The position numbers and the translations under genes were made by a program. This document shows positions 22,600-30,439 of a DNA stretch of 37,205 nt, piece by piece. Under the pieces are notes generated by a model that had not been told where the DNA came from, ran no database searches, and worked only from the letters and a program-made list of their open reading frames with translations. Numbering within the stretch: the first letter of the stretch is position 1; every line of letters begins with the position of its first letter. Source of the stretch: JAMLHN01 sp035708745 (GTDB taxonomy: Bacteria > Chloroflexota > Chloroflexia > Thermomicrobiales > UBA6265); NCBI GenBank assembly GCA_035708745.1, contig DASTFJ010000299.1, positions 1-37,205 of the forward strand. The letters are read 5' to 3'.

Positions 22600-24015
22600 C
22601 TAGGCGGTCGAGGGCATGATGTTCTTGTTCAGCCGGAAGACATTGGTCGGATCGACCATCGTCTTGACGGCCCGAAGCCGGTCCAGCAATCCAGGCTCGT
22701 AGGCGGCACGTGCCGGATCGCGCACTTCGTCCTCGGTCATAAAGTTAACATAATATCCAGTCGCATACGGCATCATATCCGCGTGATTGGTCTTGGCCCA
22801 ATCGATTAGGTCGGCATCGAGCGCCGGATCTTCCCAGGAGGCCTGGTAGTTCACCAGGAATTCGCGGCCCAGATGACTGGTGGCCGTTTTTCCAGGCTCC
22901 CCCCGCTTCGCCGCGCCGCCAAGGTGGGGGAGGAGAATCGACGAGAACCCGGAGCGGAAGCTGGTTCCATGCTTCAGGAGCGCCTGCTCGACCCCGTCGG
23001 AGAATTCGTCGAAGTAGACCGACTTCCAGTAGTAGCGCCGCCCGAACGGCTGCCCGGCATCGAGAAACGCCTGATGCTCACGATACGGCTTCGGTTTGAT
23101 CGAGCTCATCAGTGGGGCGCCGAAGGAAACGATCGGCTCCATCGCCTGCATCCCGTCCTCGACCGGTCCGGCGTACATCGCGGCGATACCGACCACCGGC
23201 TTGCCGTGCACCTGCTCGGGCAGGAACGGCGCCGGCGGCGCAATGCGCAACACCAACGTATGCATCAGCTCGTCCGGCGCGGCGGCGGATTCCCGCCGGA
23301 AGAGATCGATGATCTGCGGCGCCTGCTCGATCGGCCAGAGCACCATGCCCCCCACGATCTCCGGGCCAAGCTTCATTGGCTCGAAGACGAACTCCGTCAC
23401 CACCCCGAAATTGCCACCGCCGCCCCGGATCGCCCAGAAAAGCTCCGGCTCGTTCTGCTCGTCGATGGTGCGGATCTCGCCGTCCGCAGTTACGATGGTC
23501 GCCCCGGTCAACCACTCGGATGCATAGCCCGCCACGCGGGTCAGCCAGCCGAAGCCACCGCCCAGTGTGAAGCCGGCCACGCCGGTGGTGGAAACGAGAC
23601 CGCCGGGCACCATCAGCCCAAGCGGTTCCAGGGCCGCATCGACCTCCGCCCAGATCGCGCCTGCTCCAACCGTGACGCGATTGGTCGTTTCGTCATACGC
23701 GATCGCCTTCATGCGGTTCATATTGATGGTCAGCCCGCCATCCGCCAGCGCGGTGCCGGCAATGTTATGCCCACCGCCACGCACCCCAAGTGGCAGCCGC
23801 TCCCGCACGGCGAAGCGCACCAGCTCGGCCACGTCCTCGTCGGTTTCAGGCAGCGCGATGATGGCCGGCCGCGCTTCGATCATGGCATTCCAGATCGTGC
23901 GGGCTTCGTCATAACCGGGGTCGGCTTGGGTCAGTGCCACACCGGCCAAGCGTGCGCGCAGCAGGTCGAGGGCATTGGCGGACACAATCGTGGGTCGTTC
24001 AGAAATAGCGCTCAT
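22600..24015 (-). CDS. FAD-linked oxidase (berberine-bridge-enzyme type)
   Basis: A 471-residue flavoprotein of the PCMH/FAD-binding-4 superfamily with a C-terminal BBE segment. The FAD domain includes PLGVRGGGHNIAG, where His83 is the likely 8-alpha covalent attachment site, TVGAGAIWAEVD, and GGGFGWLTRVAGYASEWL, followed by ELFWAIRGGGGNFGVVTEFVF. The position that carries Cys in bicovalent members (the TCDNL-like segment) reads ASEWL, so flavin attachment is probably through His only. The C-terminus has a YATGYYVNFM segment and DPTNVFRLNKNI, the usual BBE ending. Such enzymes oxidise alcohols, sugars or polyphenols with O2. There is no signal peptide. AAGGAG lies 5 bases before the ATG. It is divergent from an HxlR-type regulator. 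Confidence 0.88.
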   Translation of the reverse strand: MSAISERPTIVSANALDLLRARLAGVALTQADPGYDEARTIWNAMIEARPAIIALPETDEDVAELVRFAVRERLPLGVRGGGHNIAGTALADGGLTINMNRMKAIAYDETTNRVTVGAGAIWAEVDAALEPLGLMVPGGLVSTTGVAGFTLGGGFGWLTRVAGYASEWLTGATIVTADGEIRTIDEQNEPELFWAIRGGGGNFGVVTEFVFEPMKLGPEIVGGMVLWPIEQAPQIIDLFRRESAAAPDELMHTLVLRIAPPAPFLPEQVHGKPVVGIAAMYAGPVEDGMQAMEPIVSFGAPLMSSIKPKPYREHQAFLDAGQPFGRRYYWKSVYFDEFSDGVEQALLKHGTSFRSGFSSILLPHLGGAAKRGEPGKTATSHLGREFLVNYQASWEDPALDADLIDWAKTNHADMMPYATGYYVNFMTEDEVRDPARAAYEPGLLDRLRAVKTMVDPTNVFRLNKNIMPSTA

Positions 24016-24277
24016 TAGAACTCCTTACTCATTCGACGACTTATGGAACAGCGTTCGAACCGTCCGCGGTCCATTGTGAGGAGTGTTCGGTACGGAACAA
24101 CTACGAAAACTGAAGTAGTCGAACCGTCGTATCACTGACAAGAGCGACCAGACCCGGCACGCACCGCATGGCAGCGATGCGTTCCATGGGCAAACAGCGG
24201 ATCATGCGAGCGCACGGCTCGAATTCGACCTTCTCGGATCGCTTGCCAAACAAGTAGGAGAACTGGAGTACCGCTCG
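24016..24277. promoter_or_regulatory. Divergent promoter region with repeated operator-like sites
   Basis: GAAAACTGAAGTA (24105-24117) and GAGAACTGGAGTA (24258-24270) form near-identical direct repeats, one central and one 7 bases before the HxlR start. GTTCGGTACGGAAC (24085-24098) is an imperfect palindrome. These are good candidates for binding sites of the adjacent HxlR protein controlling both genes; the assignment is inference. Confidence 0.4.
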
Positions 24278-25009
24278 ATGCGATCCAAGGGATATGGTCA
24301 ATTTTGTCCAGTGTCGATAGCTGCCGAGGTGCTCTCGGAGCGCTGGACGTTGCTGCTTTTACGGGAATTGCTGGCCGGGAGCACCCGGTTCAACGATCTG
24401 CACCGGGGAGTGCCCCTGATGTCGGCATCCCTGCTGTCGCAACGATTGCGGGATCTGGAGATTGCCGGCTTGATCGAGCGGCAACCGTTGCCCACGGGAA
24501 AGGGCTCGAGCTATCACCTGACCGAAGCGGGGGAGGCGCTCAAGCCAATCGTCTTCGGCATCGGACTCTGGGGCGCGAAGTACATGCGGACCCAATACTC
24601 GCCGGAAAATCTCGATCCCAGCCTGCTGATGTGGGATATGCGCCGCTGGATTCGGGGGGACCTGATGCCGTCGGGCAAGGTCGTCATTCGCTTCGACCTG
24701 CCGGATGCGCCAATGCCCAAGCGGCACTACTGGATGGTGAAGGAAAAGGGCGAGTCCGAGATCGATCTCTGTCTGTTCGATCCTGGATTTCCGGTGAGCC
24801 TGGTGATCACCAGTCCGCTTGCCACGCTGACTCGGGTCTGGATGGGAGATATCGAACCGGAAACCGCGGTGCGCAATCAGCAAATTTCCCTGGAAGGCGA
24901 CCCGGCGGTGCGCATGAGCTTCTACGACTGGATCGGTCTGAACCCGTTCGTCCACCTGGAGGCCGCCGGCATGACCCCCGCCCTCGCGCAATCCGCCCCG
25001 ACCCGCTAA
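24278..25009 (+). CDS. HxlR-family transcriptional regulator with C-terminal ligand-type domain
   Basis: A 243-residue protein. Residues about 5-100 form an HxlR winged helix: a conserved Cys10 (QFCPVSIAAEVLSERWTLLLL), then RFNDLHRGVPLMSASLLSQRLRDLE (recognition helix region) and HLTEAGEAL. The Cys is the residue used for redox or electrophile sensing in HypR/QorR-type members. Residues about 110-240 form an alpha/beta extension resembling SCP2-like domains (VVIRFDLPDAPMP, DLCLFDPGFPVSLVITSPLATLTRVWMGD), roughly doubling the usual HxlR length of about 110. Divergent placement from the FAD oxidase suggests that it controls it. The ATG at 24278 has GGAG 9 bases upstream. The stop overlaps the PIN toxin stop in a tail-to-tail arrangement (25006-25009). 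Confidence 0.85.
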   Translation: MRSKGYGQFCPVSIAAEVLSERWTLLLLRELLAGSTRFNDLHRGVPLMSASLLSQRLRDLEIAGLIERQPLPTGKGSSYHLTEAGEALKPIVFGIGLWGAKYMRTQYSPENLDPSLLMWDMRRWIRGDLMPSGKVVIRFDLPDAPMPKRHYWMVKEKGESEIDLCLFDPGFPVSLVITSPLATLTRVWMGDIEPETAVRNQQISLEGDPAVRMSFYDWIGLNPFVHLEAAGMTPALAQSAPTR

Positions 25010-25428
25010 CCCAGCGGCGGCTCGACCCGAGTGACGCCTTCGACTCCGCGAAGTCCTCGATCGAAGGAGATGATGGTATCGAGTCCGAGGTGCTTGGTGG
25101 CCACCAAGTGATAGGCGTCAGCATACGAAAGCCGCCGTGTGTTGACCCAGAGATCGAAAACCTCGGGATACATCTCCTTACTCGGCAGGAGAATCCCCGG
25201 CAAGGAAAGCAACAGTCCGAGGCCGTGAGCGATGATGTGGCGTGGCATCTCGTATCGGCCGGACAGCGTGAACGCACATTCGAAAATCACGGTGTCCAAG
25301 GTTTGCACCGAATATTCGCCGGCCTCGATGCCATCGAAAAGCTCGTTGCATGCAGGCACTTGGTCAGGGTAGTCCTGAAGGATGTACCGCAAGAGGATAT
25401 TTGTGTCGAGGAAGCCGACTGGATTCAA
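25006..25428 (-). CDS. PIN-domain toxin (VapC-like RNase)
   Basis: A 140-residue PIN-domain nuclease. The acidic quartet is visible: Asp8 in FLDTNILL, Glu50 in DTVIFECAF, Asp104 in SYADAYH and Asp123 in ISFDRG. The length and motif spacing match VapC-type ribonucleases that cleave tRNA or other RNAs in a Mg-dependent way when freed from their antitoxin. The antitoxin gene lies 6 bases upstream on the same strand. The 3-prime end overlaps the convergent HxlR gene by 4 bases. Confidence 0.88.
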   Translation of the reverse strand: MNPVGFLDTNILLRYILQDYPDQVPACNELFDGIEAGEYSVQTLDTVIFECAFTLSGRYEMPRHIIAHGLGLLLSLPGILLPSKEMYPEVFDLWVNTRRLSYADAYHLVATKHLGLDTIISFDRGLRGVEGVTRVEPPLG

Positions 25429-25434
25429 CGGCGG

Positions 25435-25716
25435 CTATTCATATCGCGCGTTTTCCTCGGCCACTGCCCGTGCAAATGCTTCCTTTTCCTCCTCGCGGGT
25501 CAAGGGAGGGGATATTCGCCAGGGAGCCCCAATACCTGCGGTCCGCTCCACGATGGTCGCGCGCCGAATCACCAGCCTGCCTTGGTTGACTTCGAGCACC
25601 ATCGGTTCATTCTGGCTGAGACCCAGTTCCGCAAGCGCTTCCGGAGGCAGCACCAGGTTCAACTCGTAGGCGTCACCGACTTGCTTGATTGCTGGTCCGA
25701 TCAATGTTGTGGACAT
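25435..25716 (-). CDS. AbrB/SpoVT-type antitoxin
   Basis: A 93-residue protein. Residues about 8-55 form an AbrB-like swapped-hairpin DNA-binding domain (GDAYELNLVLPPEALAELGL, then EPMVLEVNQGRLVIRRA), and the acidic/helical C-terminus (REEEKEAFARAVAEENARYE) is the probable toxin-binding tail. Antitoxins of this type neutralise PIN toxins and repress their own promoter. The ATG at 25716 has GGGAGG 8 bases upstream, better than the longer frame beginning at 25773. With the toxin it forms a complete type II module. Confidence 0.85.
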   Translation of the reverse strand: MSTTLIGPAIKQVGDAYELNLVLPPEALAELGLSQNEPMVLEVNQGRLVIRRATIVERTAGIGAPWRISPPLTREEEKEAFARAVAEENARYE

Positions 25717-25791
25717 CGTGCGATCCTCCCGCGTCGCATTGGACGCGTGCAACGAGTGTAGACCGCACGACACCCAGGCACAACAGAGCTG

Positions 25792-25911
25792 TTACGACCC
25801 CCAAACTGATTCGAACACCCGCAAGTAGTTGCCACCCAGCACCTTCAGAATCGTCTCATCGCTGCCACCGCGCATGATCGACGCTTCGGCGGCAAATCGA
25901 GAAAATCGTTG
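25792..25911 (-). pseudogene. C-terminal remnant of an M19 membrane dipeptidase
   Basis: On the minus strand a short frame (25905 to the TAA at 25792, entered from a TGA at 25914) translates to a peptide with GGSDETILKVLGGNYLRVFE near its end. This is the characteristic C-terminus of renal/membrane dipeptidases (GxSxxxIxKILGGNxLRV). The rest of the gene, about 350 codons, is absent because GrpB-family coding begins at 25979 on the other strand. It is therefore a decayed fragment left after deletion or replacement. Confidence 0.7.
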
Positions 25912-25978
25912 TCACCGCCTGCGACGGAGGCCGTGCTATAGTGGCCGGCTTCGTTTTTCTCAGTCCGGGAGCATTGCC

Positions 25979-26584
25979 ATGTCCGAAGCGCATCTCGTCC
26001 CCGAAACCGGCCGCACGCGTTACAGCGACGAGCAAAAAGCCGAAATCTGGATCAGGGGTCAGGATCCCTTGAACAATCAGGTCCTGCTGGTCGACTACGA
26101 CCCGGCCTGGCCCGGCCAATACGAGACGTACCGAAACAAGATCGTCGACGCGCTGGGCGACAAGATCGTGCTGCTGGAGCACGTGGGTTCGACCGCTGTG
26201 CCGGGACTCGCCGCCAAACCGCGCATCGATATCCTGCTCATCGTCGAGGATTCATCCGACGAGGGAAGTTACGTCCCGCGGCTCGAGACCGCCGGATTCG
26301 AGCTCCATATTCGTGAGTCCGACTGGCACGAGCATCGCTGCCTGAAGGGGTTCGACCCGCCGGCCAATCTGCACGTCTTCTCGCCCGGCTGCATCGAGAT
26401 CGACCGCATGGTCGGTTTCCGCGACTGGCTGCGCACCCACGACGACGACCGCCAACTCTACGAATCGACCAAACGCCGACTTGCCGCCCAGCAATGGCAA
26501 TTCATCCAGGACTACGCCGACGCCAAGAGCGAGGTCGTCGAGGAAATCCGCATCCGGGCAGGGTTGCCCGCCGGTCCGGGTTGA
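25979..26584 (+). CDS. GrpB-family (UPF0157) nucleotidyltransferase-fold protein
   Basis: A 201-residue protein from ATG 25979, with GGGAG 7 bases upstream; the frame is open earlier but runs through the dipeptidase remnant. The GrpB/UPF0157 signature is clear: VDYDPAWPGQYE (38-49), LLEHVGSTAVPGLAAKPRIDILL (65-87, including Asp84 of the nucleotidyltransferase-like acidic pair), NLHVFSPG and FRDWLRTH, then a C-terminal helix with YADAKSEVVEEI. The family has a minimal nucleotidyltransferase fold; some proteins are fused to CoaE, but the reaction is not known. The first 30 residues (ETGRTRYSDEQKAEIWIRG) are an extension. It probably forms its own transcription unit. Confidence 0.88.
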   Translation: MSEAHLVPETGRTRYSDEQKAEIWIRGQDPLNNQVLLVDYDPAWPGQYETYRNKIVDALGDKIVLLEHVGSTAVPGLAAKPRIDILLIVEDSSDEGSYVPRLETAGFELHIRESDWHEHRCLKGFDPPANLHVFSPGCIEIDRMVGFRDWLRTHDDDRQLYESTKRRLAAQQWQFIQDYADAKSEVVEEIRIRAGLPAGPG

Positions 26585-26831
26585 GTGAGGCACTGGGCAA
26601 AAGAAGGATCACGTGCCGCTCGGTTAGGGACAGTCCCCTCTGGCTGCCCGTGCCACCCACAGCCCCTCTCCGGTCCACCCCGTCTGGTAGGGGCGCTTTT
26701 CCGCGGGCGCCCGCGCTGGCCGCTCACATACTCTTGGCTGTCCTCGGCGCGGGAAGACCGTTGGCTTGGCTACCTCCCCGCGAAACGGGGAGCTGTACAT
26801 AACGATTCCCCTGAGTTCGTCAGACTATCCA
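26585..26831. other. Convergent intergenic region with a small hairpin
   Basis: No gene is supported. CTCCCCG (26774-26780) pairs with CGGGGAG (26786-26792) around CGAAA, and GGGACAGTCCC near 26627-26637 is a short dyad. One or both may serve as bidirectional transcript ends for the GrpB and EamA genes, although T-tracts are lacking. Confidence 0.35.
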
Positions 26832-27776
26832 CTACCCCTCGGCTTCGACCACCAGCCGCACCGGATTCGGTTCGCGCTTCATGGCGCGGGTCGAGAGAAT
26901 CCAGATCGAGACCAACAGCAGCGCGCCCCCGAGCAAGCCATTCCACCCCAGCCGCTCATCGAAGAAGAACCACGCCAGCACTGCCGCGATCATCGGTTCC
27001 AGTAAGGTGACGATGGTGGCCATCGACGCCGGCACATCGCGCAATCCGCGTTGATAGAAGAAGTACGCGACGAAGGACGGCACCGTCGCCAGATAGACCA
27101 GTAATGCCCAGGCGGTCGGTTGCGCGTGCGGATGCAGGCCGGCCGCGAACACGATCGGCGCGAGCGCGATCGCGCCCACCGAGAAACCGATCGCCAGCAC
27201 GACCAGTGGATGCACCCGCCCGGCCACACGCCGGCTGCCCATCGCGTGGATCGCGATCCCCAGCGCGCAGAGCAGCGCATAGAGCACCCCCAGCGTGCCG
27301 TTGCCGCCTTCCATCTCGGGCGGTCGCCCGATCAGCAAGCCGGTGCCGATCAGCGCCCCGGCCAGTGCCACCAACTGCGGCTGGCTGAGTTTCTCGTGGA
27401 GCATCAACGCTGACAGAATCGCGACGATCACCGGCGCGCCACAGAGCGAGATCAAAGTCGTTGCGGTCACGCCGATCTGCTCGACCGCGGCCAGATACGA
27501 CCACTGGTAGACGATGAGCGCGATGCCCAACCCGATCATGCCCAGAAAATCCGGCCGGGAAAACGACAATAGCTTGCGGCCTCCTGAGAGCCAAACCGCC
27601 AGGATGCAGATCGGACTCGCCATCAACGTGCGCAGCCAGGTCACCGACACCGCATCGAGCGCGCTATGCTCGAAGACCCCCTTGGAGGCCACGCCGATCG
27701 TGCCCCAGAGCACCCCGGTGCCAATCAGCAACAACACACCGGGAGGTATTCGTCTGCTTTGACTGCTCGAATCCAC
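26832..27776 (-). CDS. EamA-family (DMT) transporter
   Basis: A 314-residue protein with about ten transmembrane helices arranged as two EamA repeats. The first opens with LLLIGTGVLWGTIGVASKGVF and includes LRTLMASPICILAVWLSGGRK; the second includes LCALGIAIHAMGSRRVAGR and ends with WFFFDERLGWNGLLGGALLLVSIWILS. DMT/EamA proteins export amino acids, metabolites or drugs, and the substrate cannot be read here. Translation begins at GTG 27776, with GAGGA 9 bases upstream. The C-terminus is short and basic. Confidence 0.9.
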   Translation of the reverse strand: MDSSSQSRRIPPGVLLLIGTGVLWGTIGVASKGVFEHSALDAVSVTWLRTLMASPICILAVWLSGGRKLLSFSRPDFLGMIGLGIALIVYQWSYLAAVEQIGVTATTLISLCGAPVIVAILSALMLHEKLSQPQLVALAGALIGTGLLIGRPPEMEGGNGTLGVLYALLCALGIAIHAMGSRRVAGRVHPLVVLAIGFSVGAIALAPIVFAAGLHPHAQPTAWALLVYLATVPSFVAYFFYQRGLRDVPASMATIVTLLEPMIAAVLAWFFFDERLGWNGLLGGALLLVSIWILSTRAMKREPNPVRLVVEAEG

Positions 27777-27972
27777 CCGTGTTCGTCCTCAGATCCGGTT
27801 CATGCAAGCGGCTGATTCTATAACCGCGCTGCGACCTCGTGGTGAGGCCGATCCCGCGAACGGAAATTGACAAAGCGGGAACGGCGGGGGAAAGTTGCAA
27901 CAAGACATGTGCCCGGGCGTCACACGCAGGCCGTCCCGCCTTCGCCACATTCGATATCGAGGGAACGCCGCC

Positions 27973-28815
27973 ATGAAACGACTTGCCGCGCTGCTGCTCA
28001 CGCTGGTCTTCGTCACGCTCCCCATCGCCGTTGCGGCCCAGGACGCTACCCCATCGACCGGAGGCACGCCCAACGCGGGCACGCCGGAAGCCGTCGGCGG
28101 CACCCAGGCGACCATCTTCGTGCGCGAGAGCGGCACGCTGGGCCGCTATTTCTCGACTCCAGCCGGACTCACCCTCTATGTCTCCGATGGCGACACCGCC
28201 GCCAATCAGAGCGCCTGCACCGGCGATTGCGCCATCGCCTGGATTCCCTTCAGCGCCACCGAGCCGCTCTCGCTGCCACCCGGTGTGGTCGGCGAGCTGG
28301 CGCTCTTCGATCGGGAAGATGGCGCGACGCAGCTGTCCTACAACGGCATGCCGCTCTACACCTACAACGCCGACTCAGGCCCCGGCTCCACCCTGGGCAA
28401 CGGCGTCGGCGGCACCTGGCGGCTCGCCACACCCGGAGACCAGCTCGGCGTGCCGGCCACCCCGGTTGCGCCCACCGCGGTCGATATGGGCACCCCCCGA
28501 GCCGCCGGGGATGTGACCGTCTCCATGCGTGAGTTCTATATCCAGTCGGCAGCCGTCACGTTCAGCGCAGGCGTCGAATACACCTTCAACATCACAAATC
28601 TCGGCGCCAGCGAGCACCAGTTCGTCATCGAGGCCGCCGGCGCCCAGGGACAACCGCTGACCACGGACGAGGGCGAAGCCAGTGTCACGTCGATCGCGCC
28701 CGGCGAATCCGCCACTCTGATCGTCACCTTCACCGACCCTGGCAATTTCCAGCTTGCCTCCCACGCCGCCACCGACTACGAACAGGGCATGGCGCTGGAC
28801 ATCAAGGTGGTGTAG
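27973..28815 (+). CDS. Secreted PF03640-like repeat protein fused to a degenerate cupredoxin domain
   Basis: A 280-residue protein with a signal peptide (MKRLAALLLTLVFVTLPIAVAAQ; cleavage near 21-23). Residues about 45-155 form a secreted-repeat (PF03640/COG4315-like) unit: LGRYFSTPAGLTLYVSDGD, then Cys82-TGD-Cys86, AIAWIPF, and LSYNGMPLYTY. Residues about 180-280 resemble a cupredoxin fold. The N-terminal His ligand position is kept (SEHQFVIE, His215), but in the C-terminal loop the usual FxCxxxxHxxxGM reads LASHAATDYEQGM, so the Cys is Ser263 and the second His is Asp268; only Met273 remains. Type 1 copper binding is therefore unlikely unless nearby His264 substitutes. GAGGGA lies 8 bases upstream of ATG 27973, which excludes the longer frame from 27895. 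The protein is predicted to act outside the membrane. Confidence 0.8.
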   Translation: MKRLAALLLTLVFVTLPIAVAAQDATPSTGGTPNAGTPEAVGGTQATIFVRESGTLGRYFSTPAGLTLYVSDGDTAANQSACTGDCAIAWIPFSATEPLSLPPGVVGELALFDREDGATQLSYNGMPLYTYNADSGPGSTLGNGVGGTWRLATPGDQLGVPATPVAPTAVDMGTPRAAGDVTVSMREFYIQSAAVTFSAGVEYTFNITNLGASEHQFVIEAAGAQGQPLTTDEGEASVTSIAPGESATLIVTFTDPGNFQLASHAATDYEQGMALDIKVV

Positions 28816-29298
28816 TGCATGAGGGCGCGAGACCTACGCCCGCTGCACCTCGCGAAAACGGCAACTTCCGGACCACAGGATTATGCGCAATGTGCCTTCG
28901 GCTCAGCACCCCAAAAAGGGAAGCCAGGGCGCACGCCGGGCTATATACCTTGCCTGTGATCGACAGCTTTCCACGCCCGGCGCACCACGTCAAAGGACGG
29001 TTTCGACATGACCATCTATACAGGCGGTCTCGTCGGTCTCCTGGCCATCATTCTGCTCATCCCGCCATCATCTACTTCGCGCGCAGGGTCTAGACGGGCT
29101 GTCGTACGGCCAGCGCCGACTTCCGAGATCAGCGAGCGATATCACCACCCCGAGAGGTTGGCTGCGTGAGGCCCGACGCTCGGCCTTCGACGGCTAGGGG
29201 GCTCCACCCGTCGCTTTGCCAGGCACAAACAGCTGCGGCGTCAACCAAAACCCTGGTGCGGCCATACACCAATCGTCGAGGGTGATGTCGCGAGAGAG
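28816..29298. other. Intergenic region
   Basis: Apart from the broken small membrane gene at 29008-29093, no gene is supported. Open frames on the minus strand here (for example 29129-29377) have no family features and overlap the end of the Cys-rich gene in another frame. No terminator with a T-tract was found after the cupredoxin-fusion gene. Confidence 0.4.
29008..29093 (+). pseudogene. Frameshifted small membrane protein
   Basis: ATG 29008 has AAAGGA about 10 bases upstream and opens MTIYTGGLVGLLAIILLI, a single hydrophobic helix. In that frame the reading then turns into unconvincing PPSSTSRAGS and ends at 29169. A one-base shift at about 29062-29066 restores a sensible end, PAIIYFARRV followed by a stop at 29091-29093, which is typical of tiny (about 28-residue) single-span proteins. 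The gene is either disrupted by a single-base change or contains a sequencing error. Confidence 0.45.
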
Positions 29299-30360
29299 CT
29301 AACACGTGCCGCAAGAATGGCTGCCATCCTCGTGTTGGCAGCACCCCTCGCTCAACGCGCAGCACTTCTCTCCGCAATGCACCTGAAACTCAGAGCTGCC
29401 GCAATAGTGGCTCCCGTCGTCATGCTGGCAACAAAGCTCGTTGTTGCCGTCGCAACAGATGGGCCCGCACGGAAAATGCAGAGCTGGGTTCCAGCAACGA
29501 CCCGAATCACACGTCTCACATTGGGCGCAATCGCCGTCGGTGGCGCAACAGTCCTGATGAATCCCTGGGCAGCACGTGGTGCAATACAAGTTGCCGTTTG
29601 CGCCGTTGCAGCAAACCTCCAGTCCGCTGCAACATTGGTCCCCGCAGCGTTCAAGCCCGCTCGCCTCACAGGTGTGTGCTTCGGTGCAGACATCGCAAAC
29701 CGGACAGTCGTTGTCAGTGCAACACTCGGCGCATGTCCCCTCGCAGCAGACGGGGGTCGCGCCTGAGCAGGCGGAGACCGTACTGCACACGTTGTTCACG
29801 CAGACACCGGCAGTGCATCCGTCCACCGGTTCGCAATCCGCATCCGAGCAGCATCCTCCAGATGCGATGCAGACATTGTTTCCATTTCCGCCGCAACACT
29901 TCGGCGTCGCGCCGTCGCAGCAGAGCAAGCCATTGATGCCCGAGCAGCACTCGTTGGCGCAACACCCATCGGCGCTGCAGCAGTGCGGCTCATCCGGCGG
30001 ACAGCACTCGTTCGTCATGGAGCAAAAGCTCTGCGCGGCTGGACAGCACAATTCCTCTCCGTAACATGTGCCGAAACAGCAGGCGTTGTCGCAACACTGC
30101 GCGACTCCATTCGGACAGCACGCGGGACCACATTTGGTTTCGCCCAGATCGCAGCTGCACGCCGTTCCATTCCAGTGCTGCGTTCCTGGGCACCGCGCCG
30201 GTGTGGGCGAGGGGAGTGGCCGTCGCGCGGCATCCACGCCGCTTCCGGATCGACCAGCGAGTACCGTCCCCGCAATCGCCAGCGCCCCCTTCAGCACGGT
30301 GCGCCGCGACGGAGCAGTAGCGAGCGATCTCACGAAGTCGTCGAAGCAACGATCGTCCAC
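29299..30360 (-). CDS. Tat-exported, extremely cysteine-rich protein
   Basis: A 353-residue protein. The N-terminus (VDDRCFDDFVRSLATAPSRRTVLKG) carries a twin-arginine motif SRRTVLK followed by a hydrophobic stretch (ALAIAGTVLAG), predicting folded export by Tat. The mature region has about 70 Cys in roughly 300 residues, including about 20 CC pairs in units such as CCxxxxxxCC and CCPNGVAQCC. The last 45 residues contain a near-duplicate (CCQHDDGSHYCG and CCQHEDGSHSCG). The pattern suggests a disulfide-stacked rod or a metal-binding protein; no enzyme motif is visible. Start: GTG 30360 has AAAGGA 6 bases upstream and gives the family-typical (V/M)DDRxFD opening; ATG 30366 is possible. The family appears to be a lineage-specific type of unknown function. 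Confidence 0.7.
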   Translation of the reverse strand: MDDRCFDDFVRSLATAPSRRTVLKGALAIAGTVLAGRSGSGVDAARRPLPSPTPARCPGTQHWNGTACSCDLGETKCGPACCPNGVAQCCDNACCFGTCYGEELCCPAAQSFCSMTNECCPPDEPHCCSADGCCANECCSGINGLLCCDGATPKCCGGNGNNVCIASGGCCSDADCEPVDGCTAGVCVNNVCSTVSACSGATPVCCEGTCAECCTDNDCPVCDVCTEAHTCEASGLERCGDQCCSGLEVCCNGANGNLYCTTCCPGIHQDCCATDGDCAQCETCDSGRCWNPALHFPCGPICCDGNNELCCQHDDGSHYCGSSEFQVHCGEKCCALSEGCCQHEDGSHSCGTC

Positions 30361-30439
30361 GACCATTCCTTTCCCCAAGTGGTCAGCAGCCGTTGTCTAC
30401 TCGGTTATTTCGCGTCTCGCAGCATAACGTGAGCCTCGG

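Noticed and set aside
22873..24018. 381-codon plus-strand frame opposite the FAD oxidase
   Set aside because: It is an antisense shadow rich in His/Arg/Gly; the oxidase on the minus strand has clear FAD motifs.
26590..26800. Possible tRNA or structured RNA gene in the convergent gap
   Set aside because: I could not build a cloverleaf or find a T-loop GTTCRA-type sequence in the right place; only short dyads are present.
29576..30064. 162-codon plus-strand Gln/Ser/Pro-rich frame opposite the Cys-rich gene
   Set aside because: It is the complement of TGC/TGT-rich codons; the minus-strand product has a Tat signal and regular Cys pattern.
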